Assembly (NCBI GenBank): GCA_017403205.1
Contig: JAFQOM010000011.1
Coordinates: 1 to 9,140 of the forward strand
Reading direction: 5' to 3'
From: Clostridia bacterium
GTDB lineage: Bacteria; Bacillota_A; Clostridia; Christensenellales; UBA1242
DNA: 9,140 nucleotides
Part shown: one piece after another, positions 1 to 6,096 of the stretch
How positions within the stretch are numbered: the stretch's first letter is position 1
How the letters are laid out: every line of letters begins with the position of its first letter
Notes under the pieces: generated by a model
Database searches by the model: none
Seen by the model: only the letters and a program-made list of their open reading frames with translations
Told to the model about the DNA's origin: nothing
Program-made: the position numbers and the translations under genes

Positions 1-4
1 AAAA

Positions 5-484
5 TTATTTTTTTGCAAAAACCCAACCAAGCAAACATGCAACTGCGCCAACAACAAGGTTAAGCCATGCACCAATTCCAGCATAAATACTAAAATTGCT
101 TGATTCTAGCAATAAAAGATCTTTAGCCATTATAAAAGCAGCAATTAAAGCTAACAATGCAAAAATAACAAAAATTGTAAGAATAATATTGTTTAGTTTT
201 GCAAAATTAAATTTAGATTTAATAACCTTTAAGCTTTGAAGAATTAGCACAACTGCAAATGCAATAAGTGCAACTGCTGCAATAATTAAAGCAATTGTTG
301 AAAATTTATAAAGGCCAAGACCTTCTACATTTTCAAAATCAGAAAGTATATCCCATCCAGAAACGCCTTCTTTACTTTCTACACTGCCAACAGTAATCTT
401 TTGAACTAATCCATTTAAGCTTAAAAACAAAAATGTTAATGCTCCCGCTGCTGCTGAACAAATAGCACCAATAAATTTTTTCAT
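5..484 (-). CDS. four-helix integral membrane protein, unknown function
   Basis: I do not recognise this 159-residue protein. It has four hydrophobic segments at about residues 5-25, 62-84, 98-120 and 134-156. The loop between the first two is long and polar (about residues 28-60, with an SKEGVSGWD stretch), and the termini are lysine-rich (MKK at the start, AKK at the end), which favours both ends being cytoplasmic. No catalytic or metal-binding motif is visible. The ATG start is well supported: AAGGAGGA lies at 491-498, six bases upstream. It has its own promoter at 513-541, just past the permease terminator, so it is a separate transcription unit. The first segment could instead be a signal sequence, leaving a three-helix protein. 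The gene is certain; the role is unknown. Confidence 0.85.
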   Translation of the reverse strand: MKKFIGAICSAAAGALTFLFLSLNGLVQKITVGSVESKEGVSGWDILSDFENVEGLGLYKFSTIALIIAAVALIAFAVVLILQSLKVIKSKFNFAKLNNIILTIFVIFALLALIAAFIMAKDLLLLESSNFSIYAGIGAWLNLVVGAVACLLGWVFAKK

Positions 485-512
485 GTTTAATCCTCCTTTT
501 TTTTATACATTA

Positions 513-541
513 TTTATATCAAATTTTAATTTTTTTTACAA
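513..541 (-). promoter_or_regulatory. sigma-A-type promoter of the four-helix membrane protein gene
   Basis: Read on the minus strand, TTGTAA (536-541) is followed after 17 bases by TATAAA (513-518). The expected transcription start is near 506, which leaves about 20 bases of leader containing the AAGGAGGA ribosome binding site. It lies directly downstream of the permease terminator, so the two genes are separated transcriptionally. Confidence 0.65.
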
Positions 542-567
542 CCTTTATAAGCTGTAATTTTAAATAA

Positions 568-598
568 AAAAGATAGAAAATTTTGTTTTCTATCTTTT
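568..598 (-). terminator. intrinsic terminator of the amino-acid permease gene
   Basis: A 13-bp perfect stem (568-580 with 586-598) has a five-base loop. On the minus strand it reads GATAGAAAA, loop, TTTTCTATC and then a run of U. It lies just after the permease stop codon at 607. The symmetric A and T flanks could also allow some function on the other strand. Confidence 0.8.
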
Positions 599-606
599 AA
601 TATAAT

Positions 607-2094
607 TTATTCTACCAAATTAGTATCTGCAACTTGATTTGATTTGTCTGCTTGTTTTTTGCTTTCTTCCAAACAAGTTGTTTGTATTGCCTGTTTGCTT
701 GCTTTATTTTGTTTTTTTGTTTTTAAATTTAACAAAAATCCAAAAAACATAATTACAGCAAAAACAATTAAATAAAACAATACAGGAAACCTAAACTCAC
801 CTAGTTTTGCTGCCTCTTGATAAGGAAAAACCCCATGCCCCATAATTGCACAAAAAACCATAAACAAACATGCTACAATAGCCATTGCCGGTAACACAAA
901 TCTTTTAAATTTTGTTTGGTCTTTTGCTTTTATCATCCAGTTTATAAAAATAGGTATGTAAAAAGCATAAATAGTAATAATAGGAAGCTCTGAACTATCA
1001 AATCCAAAAACCCCAAACCAGTTTTTAGTTAAATTTGCACCAAAGAAATATAAAAGCCATAAAGAACAGCACAACAATCCTACAAAGCAAGAATTTGCCG
1101 GCATATCTGTATGCTTGTCAATATTTCTAAAAACTTCTGGCTTTGGACCACAATCTCTTGTTGCTATGCCATACATTGCCCTTGTAGAGCCCATTGTTAA
1201 ACCATTAAGCGTTCCTAAGCATGAAATAAATACAAACACTGTTAAAATAGTTCCACCAATATTTCCAAAAATATTATTAAATGCAACCGAAACACTTTTT
1301 TCGGCAAGATCTGCTGTTGTTGCAGCGCCTGCAACACCAATAAAATATAAAATATAAATAGCAATTATTATAATAGCGCCAAATAATAACGCTTTAGGAA
1401 GGTTCTTTTTAGATTCTTTAATTTCAGAATTAATTGACGTTGCTACAATCCATCCTTCGTAAGCAAAGGCGGTTGCAACAACAGCCTTAAACAAACCGCT
1501 ATTACCTGTTGCTACATTAGTAGCAGCAGTAAAATTTTCTACGGTTATGCCCGTAGCCAAACCATAAATAGTGCCAACAACTATCATTATTAAAAGGGGT
1601 ATCAATTTAATTGTTGTTGTAGAAATTTGAAATTTACCCGATATTTTTGGTGCAAGTGAATTTAACACAAAAGAGCAAATCAAAAGAGTGCCTGCAATTG
1701 TCATACACTCTGCACCCGCAATATCAAATCCAACAAGCTCGCAAAAATATCTAGCAGATACCCACGCTAAAACAGAGGTCATTGCAGGATAATAAATTGT
1801 GGCCATAAACCATCCTAAATAATAGGCGTATCCTCTGCCACATGTTGCCTCTGCATAATCAATTGCACCATTTGTTTTTTCATACTTAGTGGCAATTGTA
1901 GCAAAAGCGCAAGCACAAATAACCATTGCAACGCCACCAATAACCCAAGCTAAAATACCAGTCCACATGTTTCCGCCAGTAACTTTTAAAATGTCTTGGG
2001 CTTTAAAAAACACTCCACTTCCTATTACAATACCAACAACCATTGCTATTGCCGTAAATAGTCCATATCTTCTTTTAAATTTTTCTTGTTCCAT
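607..2094 (-). CDS. APC-superfamily amino-acid permease (LAT / SteT-like)
   Basis: A secondary amino-acid transporter or exchanger of the inner membrane with about 12 helices. From a start at 2094 (495 aa), the first helix carries the substrate-binding GIVIGSGVFF motif (residues 21-30, unwound GSG at 25-27). Helix 6 carries FAYEGW (210-215), followed by the conserved loop EIKESKKNLPKAL (224-236); these are hallmarks of the LAT/APC group. The last ~35 residues form a Lys/Gln-rich cytoplasmic tail. Substrate cannot be read from sequence: serine/threonine-type exchange is typical of SteT relatives, but other amino acids are possible. An upstream ATG at 2136 adds 14 residues but has no ribosome binding site, whereas the ATG at 2094 has AAGGAA seven bases before it. 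Expression probably depends on the leader at 2147-2313, whose terminator lies ahead of the gene. Confidence 0.93.
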   Translation of the reverse strand: MEQEKFKRRYGLFTAIAMVVGIVIGSGVFFKAQDILKVTGGNMWTGILAWVIGGVAMVICACAFATIATKYEKTNGAIDYAEATCGRGYAYYLGWFMATIYYPAMTSVLAWVSARYFCELVGFDIAGAECMTIAGTLLICSFVLNSLAPKISGKFQISTTTIKLIPLLIMIVVGTIYGLATGITVENFTAATNVATGNSGLFKAVVATAFAYEGWIVATSINSEIKESKKNLPKALLFGAIIIIAIYILYFIGVAGAATTADLAEKSVSVAFNNIFGNIGGTILTVFVFISCLGTLNGLTMGSTRAMYGIATRDCGPKPEVFRNIDKHTDMPANSCFVGLLCCSLWLLYFFGANLTKNWFGVFGFDSSELPIITIYAFYIPIFINWMIKAKDQTKFKRFVLPAMAIVACLFMVFCAIMGHGVFPYQEAAKLGEFRFPVLFYLIVFAVIMFFGFLLNLKTKKQNKASKQAIQTTCLEESKKQADKSNQVADTNLVE

Positions 2095-2101
2095 TTTTTT
2101 A

Positions 2102-2107
2102 TTCCTT
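2102..2107 (-). promoter_or_regulatory. ribosome binding site that fixes the permease start
   Basis: AAGGAA on the minus strand is seven bases before the ATG at 2094. The longer in-frame start at 2136 has no such site and lies between the leader terminator and this sequence, so 2094 is preferred. Confidence 0.7.
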
Positions 2108-2146
2108 TTATTTTTTTTATAAGAAATTACCTGCATTAAAAATCAC

Positions 2147-2180
2147 AAAAAAAGCACCCGTTTCAAAAACAGGTGCTTTT
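2147..2180 (-). terminator. strong intrinsic terminator in the permease leader (T2)
   Basis: On the minus strand GCACCTGTTT, loop TTG and AAACGGGTGC form a 10-bp stem with one U-G pair (2154-2163 with 2167-2176), extendable by four A-U pairs at the base, followed by seven U (2153-2147). No complete gene of ordinary size lies upstream on this strand, only the short leader ORF, so the hairpin sits between promoter and permease. That is the placement of an attenuator. Confidence 0.8.
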
Positions 2181-2202
2181 AAATACTTTTATAACTTATA
2201 AC

Positions 2203-2295
2203 CTATCTTTGACACAAAAAAAGATTGCCTTTTATAAAATAAAAGCCAATAAAAAGCACGTTATAGATAAAAGCAAATGCATTTTTCTTTTTCAT
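2203..2295 (-). CDS. 30-residue Phe-rich leader peptide or small membrane peptide
   Basis: ATG at 2295 opens 30 codons ending in TAG (2203-2205). AAGGAA lies ten bases upstream, a slightly long but usable spacing, and the promoter at 2320-2349 would start transcription about 18 bases before the ATG. The peptide begins MKKKN, followed by a hydrophobic stretch (about residues 6-21), then KGN, LFLC and a QR end. Six of 30 residues are Phe (7, 9, 15, 18, 20, 26; all TTT) and two are Tyr (11, 19). It could be a regulatory leader peptide for the permease, with Phe/Tyr codons as the sensor, or a small membrane peptide in its own right. AT-rich hydrophobic sequence is naturally Phe-rich, so the codon bias alone proves little. 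Confidence 0.5.
   Translation of the reverse strand: MKKKNAFAFIYNVLFIGFYFIKGNLFLCQR
2216..2250 (-). terminator. terminator-like hairpin inside the leader ORF (T1)
   Basis: On the minus strand two 12-base arms (2239-2250 and 2224-2235) pair with a single G-G mismatch around a three-base loop. One base later come seven U (2222-2216). The hairpin covers codons 16-24 of the leader ORF and its U-tract covers codons 25-27, so a translating ribosome would melt it. The stem is AU-rich and therefore weaker than T2. Confidence 0.5.
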
Positions 2296-2319
2296 GTCTG
2301 TTTAATTCCTTATATTTTA

Positions 2320-2349
2320 AGTATACTCAATAAAATAAAAACTTGTCAA
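2320..2349 (-). promoter_or_regulatory. near-consensus promoter of the leader and permease
   Basis: On the minus strand TTGACA (2344-2349) is followed after 18 bases by TATACT (2320-2325), 6/6 and 5/6 matches to sigma-A consensus. The predicted start near 2313 gives a leader of roughly 220 nt before the permease ATG. A weaker box, TTGTCA, overlaps on the plus strand at 2343-2348 and may serve the divergent zinc-ribbon gene. Confidence 0.75.
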
Positions 2350-2424
2350 ATACAATTAAAAATTTTTTAAAATAAATATGTTAAAACAAAAAAATGTGTT
2401 AAACTTATTGTAGGAAATATTAAA

Positions 2425-2829
2425 ATGAGCAAAAACGAATCAGTAAAACAAGCCAACTCAAATATTGAAAACAAAGAAGATCACTTAAAACGCAACAAAA
2501 GGTTGTTAATATTAGATGTTGTATTAATCATTTGTGCTATTTTATCTTTTATTATACTTTGTGTGTTTGGTTTTTTTATTATCAAAGATACATTATGGCA
2601 AATTTTGCTTATTGCTCAAGCTGTTTTTAATTTATTGCTAGGAACAACATTAAGTTTAGTTATTCAGACAAAAATTGGAACTTACAAATGCAAAGTTTGT
2701 GGAAACACTTTCAACCCTACTTTTAAACAAGTTTTATTTACCCTACATTTTGGTTCTACAAAACATTTAAATTGCTCTAAATGCAATAAAAAAACATGGC
2801 ATAAAAAAATACCTGACGAAAATTTATAA
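2425..2829 (+). CDS. small two-helix membrane protein with C-terminal zinc ribbon
   Basis: The 134-residue protein has a polar N-terminus (residues 1-27), two membrane helices (about 28-53 and 57-80), and a C-terminal zinc-ribbon-like domain with CKVC (Cys89, Cys92) and CSKC (Cys117, Cys120) separated by 24 residues. The domain ends in a Lys-rich CNKKTWHKK stretch. The pattern, with NPTFKQVLF and FGSTKHL between the knuckles, resembles zinc-ribbon membrane proteins common in Clostridia whose function is unknown to me. The helix hairpin would place both the N-terminus and the ribbon in the cytoplasm. AGGAA lies eight bases before the ATG. It is divergent from the permease leader and convergent with the 429-aa gene, sharing the terminator at 2840-2867. 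No convincing promoter of its own is visible; TTGTCA at 2343 with TAAAAT at 2368 has a 19-base spacer. Confidence 0.85.
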   Translation: MSKNESVKQANSNIENKEDHLKRNKRLLILDVVLIICAILSFIILCVFGFFIIKDTLWQILLIAQAVFNLLLGTTLSLVIQTKIGTYKCKVCGNTFNPTFKQVLFTLHFGSTKHLNCSKCNKKTWHKKIPDENL

Positions 2830-2839
2830 AATCAAAAAT

Positions 2840-2867
2840 AAAACCAGATCAATCTAGATCTGGTTTT
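2840..2867. terminator. bidirectional terminator between two convergent genes
   Basis: AAAACCAGATC (2840-2850) pairs perfectly with GATCTGGTTTT (2857-2867) around a six-base loop. A-rich sequence lies on the left and T-rich on the right, giving a U-tract on both strands. It follows the zinc-ribbon stop codon by 10 bases and the stop codon of the minus-strand 429-aa gene by a few bases, so it can end both transcripts. Confidence 0.85.
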
Positions 2868-2869
2868 TA

Positions 2870-4159
2870 TTATTGTGCTGTAGCTTGTGAGCTATCTGTT
2901 TGGTTGTGAAAAGGCAACACTTTTATATCGTATATTTTTCCTTCTAGAGGCAAGGCACTTTTCATATCTTTAAAATCTGGCATACTTTCATCTGTTTCTT
3001 CATCATCATAAAAAAACCTATCTTCGACATTCTCTTCTTCACTATATCCTGTTTGCATGTTTCTAATATGTTCTTCTATAGTTCGCTCGTGGGGGTCAAA
3101 ATTTTGATTTTCCTCTTCTAATTGACTGTCTTCTGGGGGTTCTATTCCATATTCATCAAACATTTCTCTTTCTAAGCCATCAATATAATTACTAATAGAT
3201 TGGCCTGGCTGCATTTCTGCACCAATAGAATTATAAAAAGCATATGCTGTTTGGTTAACTAAACTTTCCAAAATCTTGCCAAGCAAGCCTCCAGAGTTTT
3301 CGTTAAGTTCACTTTTATTAAAATATTCAAAAATATCTTCCATATTAATCAAGCTTTCAACAACCAACTCTTCTTGTAAAATCTGATGAAACGTTTCTTC
3401 ATTTCTTCTTAAGTCCTCTCTAAGTTGTCCACCATAAAGTCCTGCTGCCTGAAAATCTTGCCTAGTTTTTACAAAACTATATACAATTTCTTCTATATTA
3501 ATTGGAGTTGAATGATCTGCCCCAATTTGATAGTTATAGGCCACAGGATCATTTTCTTTTAATTCTTGATAAACATAAAATTTAACTGCAGTGCTAAGCG
3601 CTAAAAACATTTCTCTATCATCAATTGCTTCTGGACTTTCTAATCCCTTAAAAATACTGTTAACAATACTATGATGTCTTGTTGCTCCATTAATGTTTTC
3701 AAGCAAGAAAGATGGTCTTGAACGACTATAATCTTTGTTTAAATTTATATAAATGTTATCGTTATACCCGTCAAACAATACCCAAGAATCACCTCTCATT
3801 GACCTACTTTTGCTAAAATCACAAAAAACAATGTTTGTTCTTGGGGCTTTTAATACTGCAGCAGTTCTATTATGTGCTTCTTTTGCAAAAAATTGCATTT
3901 CATAATTATACAAGTCTTGTTTATCTACTTCATGTTCTTTATCTTTTCTTAAAAATAAAAAAGTTGATTTTTGAGATTCTGACAGTTCAGAGAATTTTAT
4001 ATCTGATAACAATCTAATATACAAATCTTGCGGAAATAAAGAATAAAATGGAGTATCCTCACCTCTTTCTTGACCCATTGCGTCAAAAACATTACTTAAA
4101 GCTTTTGTATTGCTTACCAAATTTAATAATAAAATACTTGCTAATTTTGCGTTTTTCAT
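2870..4159 (-). CDS. orphan 429-aa protein with acidic tail and possible degenerate zincin helix
   Basis: Not recognised. Residues 1-20 hold a short hydrophobic stretch (LASILLLNLV) that could be a weak signal sequence or a buried helix. The middle (about 125-205) has the look of a metallopeptidase core: an IYINLN strand (136-141), a LLENINGATRHHSIVN helix (152-167), and a downstream helical stretch with acidic residues. Where zincins carry HExRHxxQ, this protein has GATRHHSI, so only Arg161 and His162 match and the first His and the Glu are absent. Residues about 340-395 are highly acidic (Glu/Asp runs), and the protein ends SSQATAQ with tandem stops TAA TAA. No ribosome binding site precedes the ATG; the promoter sits directly against it, suggesting a leaderless mRNA. 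It is a single-gene unit closed by the terminator at 2840-2867. The metallopeptidase link is a weak inference. Confidence 0.8.
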   Translation of the reverse strand: MKNAKLASILLLNLVSNTKALSNVFDAMGQERGEDTPFYSLFPQDLYIRLLSDIKFSELSESQKSTFLFLRKDKEHEVDKQDLYNYEMQFFAKEAHNRTAAVLKAPRTNIVFCDFSKSRSMRGDSWVLFDGYNDNIYINLNKDYSRSRPSFLLENINGATRHHSIVNSIFKGLESPEAIDDREMFLALSTAVKFYVYQELKENDPVAYNYQIGADHSTPINIEEIVYSFVKTRQDFQAAGLYGGQLREDLRRNEETFHQILQEELVVESLINMEDIFEYFNKSELNENSGGLLGKILESLVNQTAYAFYNSIGAEMQPGQSISNYIDGLEREMFDEYGIEPPEDSQLEEENQNFDPHERTIEEHIRNMQTGYSEEENVEDRFFYDDEETDESMPDFKDMKSALPLEGKIYDIKVLPFHNQTDSSQATAQ

Positions 4160-4165
4160 AATTTT

Positions 4166-4194
4166 ATTTTAAGATACTTTGTTTAATTTTTCAA
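4166..4194 (-). promoter_or_regulatory. promoter abutting the start codon (leaderless)
   Basis: On the minus strand TTGAAA (4189-4194), a 17-base spacer and TAAAAT (4166-4171) are followed by only six bases before the ATG at 4159. Transcription would then begin at or within a base or two of the start codon. The lack of any purine-rich ribosome binding site agrees with this. Confidence 0.6.
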
Positions 4195-4241
4195 TATACA
4201 AGTTGCCAAAAAAACATTTTTTGTTAACGCACAAATCAAAC

Positions 4242-4273
4242 AAAAAAGCTAAGACTATAAATCTTAGCTTTTT
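4242..4273 (-). terminator. intrinsic terminator of the 289-aa orphan gene
   Basis: AAAAAGCTAAGA (ending 4254) pairs with TCTTAGCTTTTT (4262-4273) around a seven-base loop. Both flanks give U-tracts, so it is potentially bidirectional. On the minus strand it follows the stop codon at 4277 almost directly and insulates the downstream 429-aa gene. Its core GCTAAGA / TCTTAGC recurs in the terminator at 7688-7719. Confidence 0.8.
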
Positions 4274-4276
4274 ATT

Positions 4277-5146
4277 TTATTGAGCTGAAATTGTTTCTAG
4301 CACATCTGTCATAGCATGATAATGTTCCACAGCAGAACCCGTCAACACTTCTGCAATTTTACAAACAGATTCTATATCAATAGTTTTATCAACGCACGCT
4401 ACAATTTCTTTGCCGGTAGCGGCGTGTTCTTTTGCACCATCAATATTGCCATCTCTAATGCTTATTAGCCTTGATATAAGCTCATCACCAAAACATGTTG
4501 CTTCTTCACCATCTGGTTGAATTGCTTGCCCCAACAGCTTAGCATCACCAAATGCAAAAATTTGCTCTATTTGTTCTTGATTTAATGTTTTTACAGACTC
4601 AAGTCTTTCTTCTTTAGACATTAACAAAATTGATTGTATTTCTTCTTCATTTTTAATGCCAACAACTTTATCTGTTTTAATTTTAAGGTCAAATGATGAT
4701 ATTCCATCTGCAGAAAAAACTTCAACAATAGCTCTATCTACAAGCAAACTTCTTACTGAACTATATGTGTAGCTTGGATCTACCAATCTTTCAAGCGCAG
4801 CTTTAGATGATGTGTTTTTATCCATTTTTTTGCTAATTTTTTCTATTTCTTTTGTATGCCTACCATCTATTGCGCCCAACCTAACATGCCTTGCTAATAA
4901 TTGCATATAAACAGGGTCATTATTTACTGTTAAATTTAATTGACTTGTTGATAAATCAGGATTGTTGCTTTCTATAGTTCTATATCTTTTTTGAAGATCC
5001 TCTCTTGTAGATTTAATTTTATCTCTTGTGTTTTTTTGTGCTCTTTGCTCACGACGCAGAGCACCTCTATCAAGCGAGTGTTTTATCCCTTTTACAGAAT
5101 TCCAAGCCCGTTCAATTATACTAGGTTTTTGTTTAATTTTGGCCAC
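4277..5146 (-). CDS. orphan 289-aa cytosolic, largely helical protein with basic N-terminus
   Basis: Not recognised. No signal peptide or membrane helix is visible. Residues 1-57 are strongly basic (for example RREQRAQKNTRDKIKSTRED) and likely form a helix or short coiled coil; such a segment could bind nucleic acid or membrane lipid, but nothing proves this. Residues 95-120 are again Lys-rich. From about 130 on the protein is mixed, with a possible repeat-like helical C-terminal half (EEIQSILLMSKEERLESV, then ISRLISIRDGN, then VCKIAEVLTG). It ends ETISAQ. The start is GTG (5144-5146), supported by AGAGGTG five bases upstream; the promoter is at 5171-5199 and a clear terminator follows, so it is monocistronic. 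It lies just upstream, on the same strand, of the equally orphan 429-aa gene. Confidence 0.8.
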   Translation of the reverse strand: MAKIKQKPSIIERAWNSVKGIKHSLDRGALRREQRAQKNTRDKIKSTREDLQKRYRTIESNNPDLSTSQLNLTVNNDPVYMQLLARHVRLGAIDGRHTKEIEKISKKMDKNTSSKAALERLVDPSYTYSSVRSLLVDRAIVEVFSADGISSFDLKIKTDKVVGIKNEEEIQSILLMSKEERLESVKTLNQEQIEQIFAFGDAKLLGQAIQPDGEEATCFGDELISRLISIRDGNIDGAKEHAATGKEIVACVDKTIDIESVCKIAEVLTGSAVEHYHAMTDVLETISAQ

Positions 5147-5170
5147 AGCCCACCTCTTTTTATTATAAAT

Positions 5171-5199
5171 ATGCTACTATAAATCTGCACTAAAGTCAA
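5171..5199 (-). promoter_or_regulatory. promoter of the 289-aa orphan gene
   Basis: On the minus strand TTGACT (5194-5199), 17 bases and TAGCAT (5171-5176). The expected start near 5164 leaves a leader of about 18 bases that contains the AGAGGTG ribosome binding site. Confidence 0.6.
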
Positions 5200-5222
5200 T
5201 TTTAATTAATTTTTACAATAAT

Positions 5223-5308
5223 CCCTTTTAACACAAAAAACAATACGCTTAAAATATTTTAACCAGATGTGCTTTTTTACTAATTTTAAAATTAATCTTT
5301 TAAAAGGG
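5223..5308. repeat. long-range inverted repeat between pnuC-like gene and 289-aa gene
   Basis: CCCTTTTAA (5223-5231) is the exact reverse complement of TTAAAAGGG (5300-5308), 68 bases apart. Two AT palindromes lie inside: TTAAAATATTTTAA (5250-5263) and AATTTTAAAATT (5282-5293). No clean hairpin plus U-tract ends the pnuC-like transcript here, so this structure may do that job or be a processing structure. With such AT-rich sequence, chance is a real alternative. Confidence 0.35.
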
Positions 5309-5314
5309 GCTATG

Positions 5315-6004
5315 TTAAACTTTATCTATTTGTTGCATTTTTTCTAGCTTAATCCACTGCGTTAATCCATAAATATCGTATACAGTTTGAAATATATGAT
5401 AAATACACATTGGAATAAAAGACAAATCCCCTTGAACAACTAAAACAATCCATAAAATAGGCACAACAAAATCATTAACCAAAAACACAACTAAATTCCA
5501 TTTACTTCTTCTTGCTAGCAAATAAACCGCAGGCAAAATCGTTATAAAACTTAGCCAATTAATAATTAATTGTGACGTGTTAAGTGCCTTTAACAAAAAA
5601 TAAACCGCAGCGGATACCACAACACAGCACATAGCAAATATAAGCCACTCTGTTTTAGATAAGTTTTTTCTAACAATAACAATGTTGTCTTTTTTTTGCC
5701 TATTTGCAAGCCAATGAATTGTGCCATAAATATAAAGCGGCATCATAACAAGCAAATATACCAACGCCTCACCATAAAATTTTAACGTGTAACAAATAAA
5801 TATATAAAAACAAAAATGAAAAATATCAATAAACTGTGTTATAACCTTGCCTTTTGCTTGAGTAAATACACAAAACAAAGCTAGCAATGTGTTAACAATA
5901 ATATACCATTTAGAACAAAACAATATTCCTGAAACAATGCAAACAATTGCGCCAGTGCTTATAAGTATTAAGTCTAAAATATTATACCCTCTCCAGCTCT
6001 TCAC
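5315..6004 (-). CDS. pnuC: PnuC-family nicotinamide riboside (or related vitamin) transporter
   Basis: A facilitator of the inner membrane that in the PnuC family imports nicotinamide riboside for NAD synthesis; relatives carry thiamine or riboflavin, so the substrate is not certain. The 229-residue length is typical. Hydrophobic segments lie at about 12-30, 33-50, 55-73, 79-98, 119-138, 147-164, 170-190 and 195-218. Family landmarks are PLYIYGTIHW (89-98), the KWNLVVFLVND stretch (168-178, with the Trp/Asn positions expected near the substrate) and YDIYGLTQW (209-217) at the end of the last helix. The start is GTG (6002-6004) with AGAGG seven bases upstream. No kinase gene (NadR-like) or thiamine gene is adjacent to help assign substrate. 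A clear promoter was not found; two TTGTAT-type motifs lie upstream (6049-6096). Confidence 0.85.
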   Translation of the reverse strand: MKSWRGYNILDLILISTGAIVCIVSGILFCSKWYIIVNTLLALFCVFTQAKGKVITQFIDIFHFCFYIFICYTLKFYGEALVYLLVMMPLYIYGTIHWLANRQKKDNIVIVRKNLSKTEWLIFAMCCVVVSAAVYFLLKALNTSQLIINWLSFITILPAVYLLARRSKWNLVVFLVNDFVVPILWIVLVVQGDLSFIPMCIYHIFQTVYDIYGLTQWIKLEKMQQIDKV

Positions 6005-6048
6005 TTATCTACCTCTGATTAACTATAAAATGTAGTGACAAAATATAT

Positions 6049-6096
6049 TTGTATTAACAATAATAAAACCCTATATTAAAATTGATTGTATCACAA
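6049..6096. promoter_or_regulatory. two TTGT-ACAA inverted-repeat motifs upstream of pnuC-like gene
   Basis: TTGTATTAACAA (6049-6060) and TTGTATCACAA (6086-6096) share the TTGTAT start and the ACAA end and have centres about 36 bases apart. Each is a short dyad (TTGT with ACAA). A repressor operator controlling vitamin uptake is plausible, but no known motif is matched and AT-rich sequence yields such dyads readily. Confidence 0.25.

Larger units (their letters stand above)
2147..2313 (-). promoter_or_regulatory. putative transcription-attenuation leader of the permease gene
   Basis: The leader runs from the predicted transcription start (about 2313) to the end of terminator T2. In order it holds a ribosome binding site (AAGGAA), a 30-codon ORF, a hairpin plus U7 inside that ORF (T1, 2216-2250), and T2. 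The segment GTGCTTTT (2252-2259, codons 13-15) is complementary over 8 nt to AAAAGCAC in the 5' arm of T2 (2173-2180). It could therefore act as an antiterminator whose availability depends on where the ribosome stands. I see no T-box conserved motif, and the architecture does not match the lysine or glycine riboswitches as I know them. The elements are visible; regulation by translation or a ligand is inference. Confidence 0.5.

Noticed and set aside
1115..1357. Open frame on the plus strand inside the permease gene
   Set aside because: Lies antisense to conserved permease helices, has no ribosome binding site and is a by-product of the real gene; the same holds for the frame at 1889-2122.
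2095..2320. T-box or known amino-acid riboswitch for the permease leader
   Set aside because: No T-box conserved antiterminator bulge motif, and the leader is occupied by a coding-like short ORF; it does not match the lysine or glycine riboswitch architecture.
2173..2370. 65-codon plus-strand frame over the permease leader
   Set aside because: No ribosome binding site; it overlaps the leader hairpins and the minus-strand promoter, which explain the sequence better.
3835..4017. Plus-strand frame within the 429-aa gene
   Set aside because: Shadow of the minus-strand coding sequence with no start signals; the frames at 4991-5182 and 6519-6743 were rejected for the same reason.
4097..4159. Secretion signal at the start of the 429-aa protein
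   Set aside because: The hydrophobic stretch is only about 11 residues and interrupted by Asn; not enough to call a signal peptide, though not excluded.
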